64,000 bases of DNA from Phymorhynchus buccinoides (GCA_017654935.2 CM065703.1:42208188-42272187); one strand, 5' to 3'; positions 21,026 through 32,209 are shown, counted from the stretch's first letter. Translations and numbers: made by a program. The notes: a model not told the origin generated them from the sequence alone.

Positions 21026-21276
21026 TTAACCCTTTTGCCGCCAGCCATTTTTCAGCCAACAAATACCATTAAGCTTACCTGGGACGAGAGAACAAAAAAT
21101 CTGCAATATTATATTGTGAATGCCTGTGACATGTATAACATTAGACCTATCCTTACTTCCCAAAATAAAGAAAATAGGGTCTTCAGATGACAGGCCCTGA
21201 TTAATTATGCTTATTAGTAACATGGGTGTTAAACCATTGTGGTGCAAAAATGCGACATTGGCGGTGAAAGGGTTAA
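21026..21276. mobile_element. piggyBac-type TTAA MITE (family TTAACCCTTTCGCCGCC), copy 1
   Basis: TTAACCCTTTTGCCGCCAGCC opens and GGCGGTGAAAGGGTTAA closes the element. Further copies: 22730-22977, 26713-26958, 46049-46292 (inverted), 49680-50130 (inverted, with nested insertion 49719-49927), and a truncated one at about 58400-58612. Confidence 0.85.
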
Positions 21277-21488
21277 AGGTGGAGTAATGGTAAAGAAATG
21301 CAGGGAAAATCATTCCTCTTTTACATAAATGTTCCAAATATAATGTACAGGGCAAGAGCACTTGAGACAGAATGCATGTTTTTCATGGTAAGCATGTCTG
21401 CCGTTGTGATACATATATGCAGGCTTTCCATGTGTGAGTGGTTTGATAGGTCTATGCGTGTTGGAAGCTTGAATGGGACAGAGAGTGA

Positions 21489-21989
21489 ACACTAGACAGG
21501 GTTCATAGGGGCCTTACCAGTCCTTATAAGTCTTGACCAATTGAAATCTCCAAGTAAGGCCTTACAAGTGCTTACATTCACTTCAAGGTCCTTACAAGTC
21601 CTGACGGCTGCAAGAAACTGCCCTGAGCAGCAAGACCATACTCAAAATAGATTGCAGAAGCAGCGATTTTACACTTGAGAAACATCGCTCGGCACCTACT
21701 TCACCAACCCCCTCCCCCACCTTCCCATTTCAACTGACCACTTAGCAGACGAACGATGCACCGCGAGTTGTCAAGAGAAATTGGACTGAAATCTCGTTTT
21801 TTATCCTGGTGTCGTTTTGCGAGAAAACGCGTATATCCGTGTCAGCCATAGTTTTTCTATCGGCTTAGACATTGTTCACAATGCTGGGAAAGTGTCCCTT
21901 TCAAGATCGTTTGCTAAAAGATGCAGATTATCCTAAGGCCTACAGGTCCTTACTTGGGGATAGCTGAAAGCCCTGGGAACCCTGTCTAG
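21489..21989. mobile_element. CAGGGTTC...GGGAACCCTG element
   Basis: Terminal repeats CAGGGTTCATAGGGG and ...GGGAACCCTG with repeated CCTTACAAGTCC inside. The same type is nested at 39201-40461. The CAGGG start fits hAT-like elements. A CTAGA-like duplication flanks it, but its exact extent is ambiguous. Confidence 0.65.
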
Positions 21990-23620
21990 AGAATGAAGAA
22001 AAATAAACAGAAATCTTACCCCTTCACTATGGCCTTCCAATTTTCCAGGAAACGCCCAAAGATGAAAATCCCAAGCATTCGTTCACTTGTATTTACATGG
22101 ATTGCTTTTTGTTCTGTTGATATTTGCATTCACTTGGATTTTTTTGTTTGTTTGTTCATGTACATTCACAATGACTGCTTTTGTTCAAAACCGTCCTAGG
22201 TTGTATCAATACAATGTGATGTATCGTTTTGTCCTGATCTAGGGAGCATAATCCATGGTCAAATCGACCGAAGGAGGCCTACTGCTATCGTTTTTGCTCA
22301 CTGAACAGATCTCAACATAATTTGTGGTTCTTCTTCTTCTTCTGCGTTCCCAGGCCATATGGCCATAATGGGTAAGGTACGTATGTGTCTGGTTTTCAGT
22401 TGTCACTGGTCTCCCCGCTGCGTACAGTGACACATTCCGATTTCGGAGGAGCTCAAAGGAGAAAAATTATTTGGAAGATTTGTTTTGAAAAAAGGCAGGA
22501 GAATGGGCCAACAATAAGTCAGAAAGATAGTAGATGACAGAAAGCAAAGGGAAAAGGCAGAGTCAAAGAGAGTGGCAGATTAGAGGAAGTTACAAGCACA
22601 GAACTTCCAGGTGTGGGAACTATTTTTTACGAAAGACCCCCACCCCCCACCCCCCCGGGGAACTTGTGGTTGATTTGGGGTTATATCAGATCAGAGGAGG
22701 AGGGGAGGGTGGTGGTGGTGATCAAGACATTAACCCTTTCGCCGCCAGCCATTTTTCAGCCAAAAAATACCATTAAACTTAACCAGGTTTAGAAAGAAAC
22801 AAATATCTGCCATATTGGGAATTTGGAGATGACATGTTTAATATTAGGCCTGTCCTTACCTCCAAAAATAAAGAAAATAGGGTCTTTGGATAACACGCCC
22901 TGATTTGATGCCTTTTAGTGACAAGGGTGTTAAACCATTGTTGTGCATAAATGCGACATTGGCGGTGAAAGGGTTAAACGGAATGGGGGCGGGGGGTGTT
23001 GGACAGGACGGTTTTGTGTGCTCAATCATGTATGCTGCTCTTCTTGGCTCAAATAGCTGCTTCCCACTCCCACTGTTGAGAACGCACATGGATGCTCCTG
23101 CTTTCTGGATGTCCTGAAGTTCAGGATTTTTGTATTGCTTGGAGCCGGTGTCGCCAGATTATGAGAATTTGAGAAGATGCATTTTGCTGGTTATAGAGGT
23201 CATGAAGTTTAACCAGAAGTGAAAGTGCAACGAGAGTCTGTCAATTACATTGGAAACAACATGTTTCCCTTCAGTTTCCAGGCGGCATTGCCCCCCGGAA
23301 CCCCCAGGAGGGGCGCTGTCCCTGCACTCCGCCAGGGCTTGCAGGATTTTTGAACCCATGAGCACCCATGTATGTATGGAAGCATTCATTCCGAGTCCGA
23401 GTCCCAACTCTCAGCCACACCCCGGTTTGTTCAAGTCGCAGAATCCGAAGCCAGCAGTCCAAAGGTAGCGAATCTATGTTAGGTCACCAGGAGGCAACCA
23501 ACCGAGGAGACACTGCACTGCTGGTGATCTTCAAGAGGAATTTGCCCCCTGGTCACCATTAAGGGCTCTTCATCCTTTGACCACACCACGAGACATTTCC
23601 TGAACCCCAAAATATTTTCA
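21990..23620. repeat. Intergenic repeats between carrier and GATAD1
   Basis: Bases 22325-22480 hold the CGGAATGTG-type repeat inverted. Bases 22485-22650 hold the SINE body, and 22730-22977 a TTAA MITE. Bases 23240-23370 hold a fragment of the CACCCATG family (GGCATTGCCCCCCGG ... GAGCACCCATG). Nothing coding was recognised. Confidence 0.6.
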
Positions 23621-23629
23621 GAGAAAAAT

Positions 23630-23925
23630 GTTGGCGGCGCAGGCACAATAGGCGGCACTGAAGGGGTTAATGTAAGAAATGTACTATGTTGGCGACGCAG
23701 GCACAATAGGCGGCACTGAAGGGGTTAATGTAAGAAATGTACTATGTTGGCGACGCAGGCACAACTAATAGGCGGCACTGAAGGGGTTAATGTAAGAAAT
23801 GTACTATGTTGGCGACGCAGGCACAATAGGCGGCACTGAAGGGGTTAATGTAAGAAATGTACTATGTTGGTGGCGCAGGCACAATAGGCGGCACTGAAGG
23901 GGTTAATGTAAGAAATGTACTGTTA
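23630..23925 (+). repeat. 58-bp minisatellite, five copies
   Basis: The unit GTTGGCGACGCAGGCACAAT followed by AGGCGGCACTGAAGGGGTTA starts at 23630, 23688, 23746, 23808 and 23866; the third unit is 4 bp longer. The copies are almost identical. There are no unique spacers, so it is not CRISPR-like. Confidence 0.95.
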
Positions 23926-23939
23926 TCTGAATGCTATTC

Positions 23940-25310
23940 ACATGGGTGCAACTACACAAAATGAACACAACTGAAAAGCCGGGGTCCAGGGGTAATGTCC
24001 CCCGGCAGCTGAAGAAAAAAATGATTTATGAAGGTATTTTAGTTTGTTTTTCCACAATTTATACAAATGCTTATTTTAAAGTGTTTGAAAAATACAGTAG
24101 ACACACAAAGATCTTGTTTGACCAAAAAAAAAAAAAGGAATTTCCTTTTTTTGGTCAAACAAGATAAGATGGTAAAATTCAAAAACAGGAAATCCTTGTA
24201 TATCAGGAAAAGTTGCACCTATGTATTCATTACCATAGCTATTGTGAAAGTATTAGATTGATACATCAGCATCATATTTGTATCATCATCGACATCATAT
24301 TTGTGTCATCACATCTTTATGCTTATCAAGAACTGCCAATGGCAGAAATCTGCCATTGCGTCATTGGCATTCACTCGGGAGTTGAGAAATTTCACAAAAT
24401 TACATTGGCAACAATTTTGTCCAGGAAAGCATTTAATAGAAGACAAATTTAGGTTGTTGTTTTTCTTTCAAACCCACTGATTTAAGCAGACCTGTTTACC
24501 CCCTACACAAATCTCGAGTAGTCTGGATAGCTGAAATGAGTAGTTTTGGTGCAAAATGTGTAGTTTTATTCATTAAACCATCAATGTTCACTGAAAATGA
24601 GTAGTAATCAAGAATTAAAGAACATTATTTTCAATTCTGAATAGTAGAGATCCAATTTGAGTATACTCGAAAAGAGTAGACGAAACAGGTCTGTTTATGC
24701 AATTATGCTGTTAATGTTATTAGCATGACAGTATGCTGCAATGGTTACGGTATCTTTATTGTTAATCATACTGCTATTGCTGCTCAAATGGCAGTGCATA
24801 TGCTGCTGTTATAATCAATGTATGAGCGTGAATTAAACCTGAGACATAACACAGAGAAAGCTTTGTTGTTTCGTGTGTATGATGTTATTCATTATCATCA
24901 CTATGAGAATGTGTTCTCATTTTTTTTTGCATGCTCTTTGTCAAGCTTGTATATTTTGAAATGTGCACAAGTTTACAATTTGTGCACCTAAAATTTAAAG
25001 TTTAATTAAACAGAAGTGTATGCGGCTTCTTCTTCGTCGATCGCTCAGACAGTTTCCTATCAATTATGAGCGTAGATGCGTCATGCTGCCGTTCTGCGCC
25101 TAACCAAGAAATAGTTAGGCCCAGCATGTCCGTCTTCGGCTGGAGGAATCTTTAGATTCTTGCAGAACAAAGGCAGGAGAATGGACCACTAAGGCAGAAA
25201 GATAGTAGATGACAGTAAGCAAAGGGAAAAGGCAAGAGTCAAACAGAGAGACAGATTAGAGGAAGCTATAAGCACTGCTTCCAGAAGGTGGGGGAACTAT
25301 TTGTTCAAAA

Positions 25311-25344
<34 letters not shown>

Positions 25345-25660
25345 GGTATCCCCACAGGGGAGTATGTCGCGTGACTCAAAACAGTAAATGTGTAGGCTGT
25401 AGCACACTGGTACTCCTTACGCATGCAACACGTTTACAAGACCCACAAACGCGCCCATCAAATAAGTAACAAACGAAAAATCCTGTGTTCAGATCTTTAT
25501 CATTTTCATCAAGAAACATGACATAGTCTAATGACACATTAATAATCACATAATGTACAAAAGTCAACAAAGACTGACTGAACCCTGTCATTTACCGTTT
25601 TACTTCTTTTGTCATTCTACTGTATTCAACATAAACGTTTTATTTTCTTTGTTTATACAG
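23940..25660. repeat. Intergenic MITE fragments and SINE body
   Basis: Bases 23940-24218 form a GCATGGGTGCAAC-type inverted element with a palindromic AAAGGAATTTCC centre. Bases 24489-24692 form a CAGACCTGTTTACCCC inverted-end element. Bases 25025-25350 hold the SINE body ending in a (CA)n run. The rest is AT-rich with no gene seen. Confidence 0.6.
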
Positions 25661-25964
25661 TGGAACCTCCCTTATAAGACCTTCAAAAATCGGATGGAAG
25701 TTCAGCTTAACGTCGCGTATCGGCTTTCGCCATGTACGACGGGCTGAACAAACCAACCAGGGTATAAACAAAAATGTATGTTCCTGAATCACTGTCTTAG
25801 CCAAAAGGCAGAGAAGCGATCAGAAGACTTTTTTTACCTTCAAAAATCATCCAAAATTAGGTCTTATAAGGGAGGTAATTTTAATACAAAGAAGGGCAAT
25901 GTCTCAGAGGTCTTATGTGGGAGGGAGTCTTATAATGGGAGGTCTTATAAGGGAGGCTCCACTG
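25658..25964. mobile_element. CAGTGGAACCTCCC MITE, TA target
   Basis: Both ends and TA flanks (25656-25657, 25965-25966) are present. The ~100-bp centre (about 25695-25830) is unlike other copies. Confidence 0.8.
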
Positions 25965-26139
25965 TATAGTCAATTCTTTGTTTCAATAAAAACTGGCAAT
26001 AAAACGTGGACATTTTTAAAAAAACCATGTAACTAACATTTCATAAAGTAAATAACTTTGTAATTGTAGCTTGCTATCTTAAGTCCCAATGTCATGTTTA
26101 TAATATCATTGCTTGCATTCTGCATTTATACAAACAGAA

Positions 26140-26146
26140 GCTTGCG

Positions 26147-26177
<31 letters not shown>

Positions 26178-26480
26178 TTAATTACCTAAATATTACATTT
26201 ATACAAACGGAAGCAGGCATGCATGCACACACACACACATCACACATTTAATTGCCTAAATATTACATTCATACAAACAGAAGCTGGCACGCATGCACAC
26301 ACACATATATGATACATACACACAGTCGCACACACACACACATCACACACCACCCACTCTCCCCAGACCCTTTCCCCCTCAATCACACTCCATCTTAGCA
26401 ATCTTTCCCCCATCCTTCCCCTTCTCCTTACGCGTGTGTGTGTGCGTATGTGTGTGTGTGTGTACATGTGTGATTCTTTC
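26140..26480. repeat. CA-rich region with a distant copy of the GATAD1 tail repeat
   Basis: (CA)n runs are embedded in a unit CATTTAATTACCTAAATATTAC repeated three times. Bases 26340-26430 (CACCCACTCTCCCC ... TCAATCACACTCCATCTT) resemble the GATAD1 last-exon tail on the - strand, including its stop context. Confidence 0.65.
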
Positions 26481-27089
26481 AATGGTGTGACTCGTTCTGT
26501 CCTTACTTATTTTAATTTGCTTGATTCTTTCAAGAGTGTGAACTGCATGATTCTTTCAATGTTTATGATTGGCGTTTTGTTCACTGATATATTATTCACT
26601 TGTGGTGTTGTCATTTACGGGGTTCTTGTAATACTGTGGCTACATGTTTTCTCGATTGCCGCAGCAACGTGACATGCTTTATTATTTCAATGTTATAATT
26701 TGCTTGATGACTTTAACCCTTTCGCCGCCAGCCATTTTTCAGCAAGAAATGTCCATTAAACTTACCTGGCTAGAGACAAAAATCTGTCTGTAATATTAGG
26801 GATTCCTCTGTGACATATTTAAAGTAAGGCCTATCCTTACCTCCTAAATTTAAGAGAATAAGGTCTTTGGATAACAGACCCTCATTTGATGCCTTTTAGT
26901 GACATGGGTGTTAAACCATTGTGGTGCAAAAATGCGACGTTGGCGGTGAAAGGGTTAAAGGTTCTCGCGATATTTTCTCATTGCCATGGTTTGCATGATT
27001 CTTCTAAACCTTTGAGTCTTACAAGACTATGCCCCGCTTAAATTTCCTAATGCAACGATTTGCTAACATGTGTGCTCATGTATGCATGC

Positions 27090-27095
27090 TTTATT
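27090..27095 (-). other. GATAD1: Possible GATAD1 polyadenylation signal
   Basis: AATAAA on the - strand, about 490 nt past the stop codon. If used, the 3' UTR would include the duplicated tail copies. A second candidate lies near 26677. Confidence 0.3.
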
Positions 27096-27135
27096 CATTT
27101 TTCTCTTTTTTCCTGTTGTTTGATTTGTCAATTCT

Positions 27136-27579
27136 CACCCATTGTAATGGGCCAAAGGCCTCCACAATCAAATCATTCCGACTTCCGACCACACACACAC
27201 ACATCACACACCACCCACTCTCCCCAAAACCCTTCTCAATCACACTCCATCTTCACAATATTTCTCTACTCTTTGCCCTTCTCCTTACTCTCCTTCTCTC
27301 TCACGACTTTCCCCAACATTGTAATGGGCCAAAGGCCTCCACAACTAAGTCATTCCGACTTCCGACCACACACACACACCACCCACCCTCACAAAACCCT
27401 TCTCAATCGCACTCCATCTTCACAATCTTTCTCTCCTCTTTGCCCTTCTCCTTCCTATCCTTCTCTATCACGACTTTCCCCAACATTGTAATGGGCCAAA
27501 GGCCTCCACAATTAATTGAGTCATTCCGACTTCCGACCACACACACACACACACACCACCCACCCTCCCAAAACCCTTC
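27136..27579 (-). repeat. GATAD1: Tandem copies of the GATAD1 last-exon tail
   Basis: Two downstream copies (stop codons at about 27403-27405 and 27236-27238, against the real 27580-27582) repeat the coding end and the following (CA)n plus CCGACTTCCGACCAC and GGGCCAAAGGCC sequence. Spacings are 177 and 167 bp. Each copy still reads ...KIVKMECD-stop on the - strand, so coding-like tail lies within the expected 3' UTR. Confidence 0.88.
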
Positions 27580-27917
27580 TCAATCACACTCCATCTTCAC
27601 AATCTTTCTCTCCTCTTTGCCCTTCTCCTTCTCCTTACTCTCCTTCTCTCTCCCGACCTTCCCCAACATCGACAACGACGAAGATGACGACACGTCCGAC
27701 GTCCACGCAGTCTCCTCCCCTTCGTCCTTCACGCCGAAAATCTCGTCCACCGAGGGCGTGGTCCGTATCTCCGGGCCTAGAGAGGTCCAGATGAAGCACA
27801 GGTCGGGGTGCTTGTCGATGACGGGGTAAGGCGTGTTGCGGTCCTGGAAGTAGTCGGACGGGGCGTGGCACACAAACTCCATGTACTCCATCTTGCGGGG
27901 GATCTCCTCTTCGGGAC
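27580..27917 (-). CDS. GATAD1: GATAD1, terminal coding exon 4
   Basis: Residues 190-301: (G)PEEEIPRKMEYMEFVCHAP, then SDYFQDRNTPYPVIDKHPD and FIWTSLGPE, matching the conserved GATAD1 C-terminal half (human GPEEDLPRKMEYLEFVCHAPSEYF). After SVDEIF comes a tail absent from human GATAD1 (269 residues). It has a TSDVSSSSSLS stretch, then Lys/Glu-rich GREKESKEKEKGKEERK ending KMECD. The acceptor is TTCCCTGTAG|GT. The tail overlaps a tandem repeat that continues past the stop, so it probably arose from, or was copied into, that array. Confidence 0.93.
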
Positions 27918-29038
27918 CTACAGGGAAGAGTGCAAGAGTCGTAGAAGGATTGAATTATGCTTGAATTATCAGCAAGAACGACCATTAGTTGTTAACTGGT
28001 GTTAATTGTTTTTCTTTGACTCAGAATGTGGTGGTGTTGTTGTCCGTTGTGATAGGGGTCTATAACATTATAGCATTACAACTCCCCTGAAGACGGAGTG
28101 TGGCTGACCACGTGGCGGGATAATCAAAAATGGTAACACAAATAATGTTCTCACCCGTAGCTGATGCACTTGCACCATAGTGTTCAACTCGGTGCTTCCG
28201 CTGTTGGGATGATCCATGATGGAGTCTTTTAGCCAGGGTTGCCAACGACAACATAACAATTCAACAACACACACAATGCAATGTTCTAAAGGCAAATGAG
28301 AAAAACACATAATCAGCATAATGTTGATTCTTCTTCTTCTTCTTCTTTGATCGCTCAGACAGTTTTTGTCAATTATGAGCGCGGATGCAAAATAATTAAG
28401 CCCAGCATGTCTGACTTCAGCTGGAGGAAATCGTTTTTGAAAGTGTTTCTTGAAAAAAGGCAGGAGAATGGACCGGTAAGGCAGAAAGATAGTAGATGAC
28501 AGTAAGCAAAGGGAAAAGGCAAGAATCAAAGAGAGTGACAGATTAGAGGAAGTTACAAGCACAGAACTTCCAGGTGGGGTAACTATTTATACAAAAGACC
28601 CGTGGGGGGGGGGGGGGGGGGGGGGATGTTGATTTAAAAGAAAAAATCCCCCATGGAGATACGGGGGGGGGTCTTTTGAATAAATAGTTCCCCCACCTTC
28701 TGGAAGGTGCTTGTAACTTCCTCTAATCTGTCACTCTCTTTCACTCTGCCTTTTCCCTCTGCTTGCTGTCATCTACTATCTTTCTGCCTTACCGGGTCCA
28801 TTCTCCTGCCTTTTTTCGCGAAACACTTTCAAAAACATTTCCTCCAGCCTGCAGCCAAAGTCGGACTTGCTGGGCCTAACTATTTCTTAATCAGGCGCAT
28901 AACGGCAGCATGATGCATCTGCGCTCATAATTGACAGGAAACTGTCTGATGACAAATACAGACTCTCATAGTAGCGAGCGGCAGATTTGCACGAGCTACA
29001 CTTTTGACTGCGACACTGCATAGATCTACAGGACTCAC
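27918..29038 (-). other. GATAD1: GATAD1 intron 3 with an inverted SINE pair
   Basis: A reversed CCCTGG-type repeat lies at 28085-28250. SINE body (+) at 28335-28590 and SINE body (-) at 28645-28945 face each other across a poly-G run (about 28603-28625). A fragment at 28962-29000 (CTCTCATAGTAGCGAGC) matches the MITE at about 31001-31212. No exon signal. Confidence 0.75.
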
Positions 29039-29219
29039 CAAGGACGAAAGTGGATGCCTCAAATCTGTCCTGGGGGCTGTTTTGCGTGGGGATGAGCCAG
29101 GTGATGACGGCGCTCTTCTCCCCGTACTGGTCGCACATGAAGCCCCTCAGCTGCGCGTAGTACACGCCGCCATCGTGGTCCATCAGCGACACAATGTCCC
29201 CCACCTGGTAATACAGACC
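29039..29219 (-). CDS. GATAD1: GATAD1, coding exon 3
   Basis: Residues 130-190: GLYYQVGDIVSLMDHDGG, then YYAQLRGFMCDQYGEKSAV and ITWLIPT...DRFEASTFVL(G). This is the conserved BAH-like central region of GATAD1, a nuclear protein linked to histone H3K4me3-containing chromatin complexes. The - strand acceptor is TTCCCCTAG and the donor is CTTG|GTGAGT. It starts in phase 0 and ends in phase 1 (181 nt). Confidence 0.96.
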
Positions 29220-29627
29220 CTAGGGGAAAAGAAGAAAAAAACGAAAAAGATGTCTTGATCTTGATCTTGATGAGGTTCATCAGCAGGATCCAATTTTGGA
29301 AAAACTGGGGAGAGCACCTAAACCTATTGATCCCTAACTAAAAATAATTAAAACAAAATGGGGGGGTTAATGATCGGCAGGCTACAACGCCAAAGTGTCA
29401 GAGCTGCCCCTCTCCGTGTGGGGATACCGGGGGTCTATTTTTAAAATATTTTTTATAAACAGTTCCCTCACCTTTTGGAAATTCTATGGTTGTAACTTTG
29501 TTCTCTCTCTATCAGTCTTTGACTCTGCCTTTTCCATAACATTTGCTTACTGAACGGGTGAACCTAAAAATGGCAGAATGTTGCTTCCCAATGAACATTT
29601 TGATTTTCAACGTGAATATTTGAACAA

Positions 29628-29669
<42 letters not shown>

Positions 29670-29797
29670 GCGTGTGCGTGTGTCTCACAGTGTGTGTGTG
29701 TGTGTGTGTAAGTGACTAAAGGCAACTGACAAGTATGAAGTACATACTTACGAATAACATAGCCAATCATTTAGTACATGACGTTTGACTAACTTAC
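29220..29797 (-). other. GATAD1: GATAD1 intron 2
   Basis: It contains a decayed inverted SINE end (29390-29560) and a GT run (29629-29708). No exon signal. Confidence 0.6.
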
Positions 29798-29860
29798 CTG
29801 ATGGAAAATACTGCTTCCAGTGACCACTGTAGCTACAGACCTCGGCGCCTTGATCGGCTG
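29798..29860 (-). CDS. GATAD1: GATAD1, coding exon 2 (63 nt)
   Basis: Residues 109-129: QPIKAPRSVATVVTGSSIF then HQ, matching human NPIKAPESVSTIITAESIFYK. The acceptor reads CACAG|CAG|CCG, so the first codon (CAG) could also be skipped by the tandem acceptor. The donor is CATCAG|GTAAGT. Both ends are phase 0. Confidence 0.93.
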
Positions 29861-30734
29861 CTGTGACAGCAATCAATATACAACATATCAATTATGTATA
29901 GTTTTTTTTTATATACATTCCATGATATTAGAGAAACATTCAGTGACAGACACAAATCAAGCATACTTGCTGTTTAAAAAAACATAAACATGTGATGATG
30001 TGTTCAGTGATGTCCCGAGGCCCCGGTCATAGGACATTGGCATATTAAAATTGTCCTATTGTGTTTTCCCCTGTCAGGATAAATGTCTGATTACATTTTA
30101 ACACTGGCATGCTTCGTCTTATTTAGTTATTAATTTTTGCAAAAGCCAGGAAATTGTCCTATTGATTTATCTTGTCTCAGGACAGTTTGTCTTATCACTT
30201 TTCAATCCTAGGCACATCACTGTGTGTTAATTAGTTATAAAATAGTACTAATATAGTAATAGTAATATACACAGTTATGATGAGTTACGTGACTCATGAG
30301 TACTTCGTTGTGCAGAATGATAAGCACCCCACTATGATTGATTATTAACCTCCACACATTTTTCTATTTTTTTTATGAGCGCTTCATCATGATGTTCATG
30401 GTAAATTTATGTCCCTTTACTTTGGAAGTATACTTTTGTTACTACATACGACAAGTCCCACACATCGTTGTTTGTGTGTGCGTGCAACACACATGTAGAA
30501 TTATATATCTGGATCAGTGGATGGGCTTGTGCGTGTGAGTGTATGTATGCATGTGTGTGCGCGCATGCGTTTTTGTGGGTTTGACAGACACAAGCACAGA
30601 GAGATACATTTTGTGGGACTAGCGGTATGTGGTACTCATATATCACAGCAAAATTACAGTGTGGGACTAGCAGTATGTGGTAACAAAAGTATGCTTCCTT
30701 TATTTTAGCATTGGCGGCACAACAGCTGAAAATG

Positions 30735-30767
<33 letters not shown>

Positions 30768-31260
30768 TAACATACATGTGCCTGAACATATAATAAAAAA
30801 TGATATGCTTGCACAAAGTTGCAGTGACACAGTGACATACACAGGTGAGGTATGAATGAATACAGAGATTGAAAAATTCATGTACATTAGTCATTAAATA
30901 AGACCAATGAGGCAATGTCATTTATTTCAACTGCTCGTTTATTCAGCTAAACACTAAAAACAGATGTGCACACTAACACGCACACACTGCATGTCGGGTT
31001 AAAATTCGTAGCTCGCTATACTATAAGACTGACTATTTGCGGCATTTTGCGACATTGACTCAGCATGAACGACAAATATCACTTTTTCAAGTTTTGCTAG
31101 GGTTAGGGATAGGGCTAGGGTTAGGGTTACGTAAATGGTTCAAGTAACGAAAAGGTGAAATTTGTGGTTGTCGCAAATAGTCACTCTCATAGTAGCGAGC
31201 TAGGAATTTTAACGAGCTAGTCAAAAAAATCATTCATCCAGTTCCACTCAGTTTACTTAC
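29861..31260 (-). other. GATAD1: GATAD1 intron 1
   Basis: AT-rich sequence with a GT-flanked region repeating GTGGGACTAGCAGTATGTGG (30614-30680), a CA run (30739-30765) and an inverted-repeat MITE at about 31001-31212. No exon signal seen. Confidence 0.6.
31001..31212. mobile_element. Inverted-repeat MITE with TTAGGG-like centre
   Basis: Arms AAAATTCGTAGCTCGCTA...GACTATTTGCG and the inverse CGCAAATAGTCACTC...TAGCGAGC surround AGGGTTAGGG-type repeats at 31090-31130. It is unrelated in its ends to the 16664 and 19831 family, yet also carries telomere-like repeats. It sits ~50 bp from the exon 1 donor. Confidence 0.75.
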
Positions 31261-31584
31261 GCTCTTCTTGAAGATAATTCGTCTGCTTTTGCCTTTCGTG
31301 GCCAAGGTTTTCGTAGCCGCCTGCATCTTACTCTTTCCTGGCTTGATTCGAGCACTCTTCCGCAGAACAGGACCGCCTTGGCCGTGGCTTTGGTTTCCAT
31401 TCCCGCTCCCGTTTTCACCCTTTGCATTCGAGGCACCCCCATTCGATCCTGCGTCTTTACTTCCATTTGACACTTGCTTCAACCCGCAAGAATTACACAG
31501 AATCTCCCCGTTTGTCCCTTTCCTCCATAAAGTGGATGTTGTCACTCTGCAGGAACTGCACACGGGCTTTATTCCAAATGGCAT
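31261..31584 (-). CDS. GATAD1: GATAD1, coding exon 1 (start)
   Basis: Residues 1-108, beginning MPFGIKPVCSSCRVTTSTLW, like human MPLGLKPTCSVCKTTSSSMW. The GATA-type C4 finger is C9-x2-C12-x17-C30-x2-C33. A Gly/Asn/Ser-rich linker and a basic stretch ending TKGKSRRIIFKKS follow, matching the human KGKGRRHIFK. I chose the ATG at 31584 because the family starts here; an upstream in-frame ATG at 31611 adds nine non-conserved residues. The donor is GAGC|GTAAGT. Confidence 0.96.
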
Positions 31585-32200
31585 CTTTCGGCAACTCAGT
31601 GTAAAAAACAAAAGATTCTTCAGTCTTTGGTTTCATCCGTTCCGCAAATCCAGAGTCAGAGGCAGCTTGGTTGGTGAAAAGATTACTTTTCCGCTGATTA
31701 TTGTCTCCCTTTTTGCATAGAAATACCGAAACGGACCGAAAAGGCTTACGGTAGACTGTTACATATTCGGCCAGTTTAGACAGTTATCGTATGTTTCGAT
31801 ATATTCTGGCTTGTAGATGCAGCATCTGAGTCATGTTTTCAATCCATATTAATCAGAAATTAAATTAATCGATCAATCAGAAAGTGGTTTAACGAAATTG
31901 TTTACGGTTTTCTCATGAATATTCACCAGAAAATGGCTGCAAACAAAGTCATGTGTCTTGTGACAATTTCGTCCATACCCCATGCAATTTCGTCCAGGCA
32001 TGACATGCAATTTCGTCCAAGGACAAATAAAAGCAAAGCACAGTGACTTGTAGTTTTCCCAACTCTATTAAAAAAGAAAATTTAACTTAATCCAAATAAA
32101 TGTCCCATATGGCTTTGTGCCGGGAGGACGTAAAACAAACAACAACATTGTAGTTTGAAATAAATTAATAAAATAGCTGAACATGTGTTTATTTTCTTCT
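31585..32200. other. GATAD1 upstream region
   Basis: This should hold the GATAD1 5' UTR and promoter (reading leftward). No TATA box at a convincing distance is seen. Dispersed repeat GGACGTAAA-type fragments occur near 32100-32135. Confidence 0.4.
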
Positions 32201-32209
32201 CCTTTTTAT

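Noticed and set aside
22534..22776. Small frames MTESKGKRQSQREWQIRGSY (and the similar 9145-9405 frame) as a gene family
   Set aside because: They translate the common SINE body GGAAAAGGCAGAGTCAAAG; recurrence reflects the repeat.
23630..23925. CRISPR-like array
   Set aside because: Nearly identical 58-bp units without spacers; ordinary minisatellite.
27029..27829. + strand 266-codon frame as a gene
   Set aside because: It is the antisense of GATAD1 exon 4 and its tandem tail copies.
31088..31130. Chromosome end or telomere
   Set aside because: Only a few degenerate TTAGGG units inside a MITE, in the middle of a gene.
31268..31720. + strand 150-codon frame
   Set aside because: Antisense shadow of GATAD1 exon 1, which has strong family similarity on the - strand.
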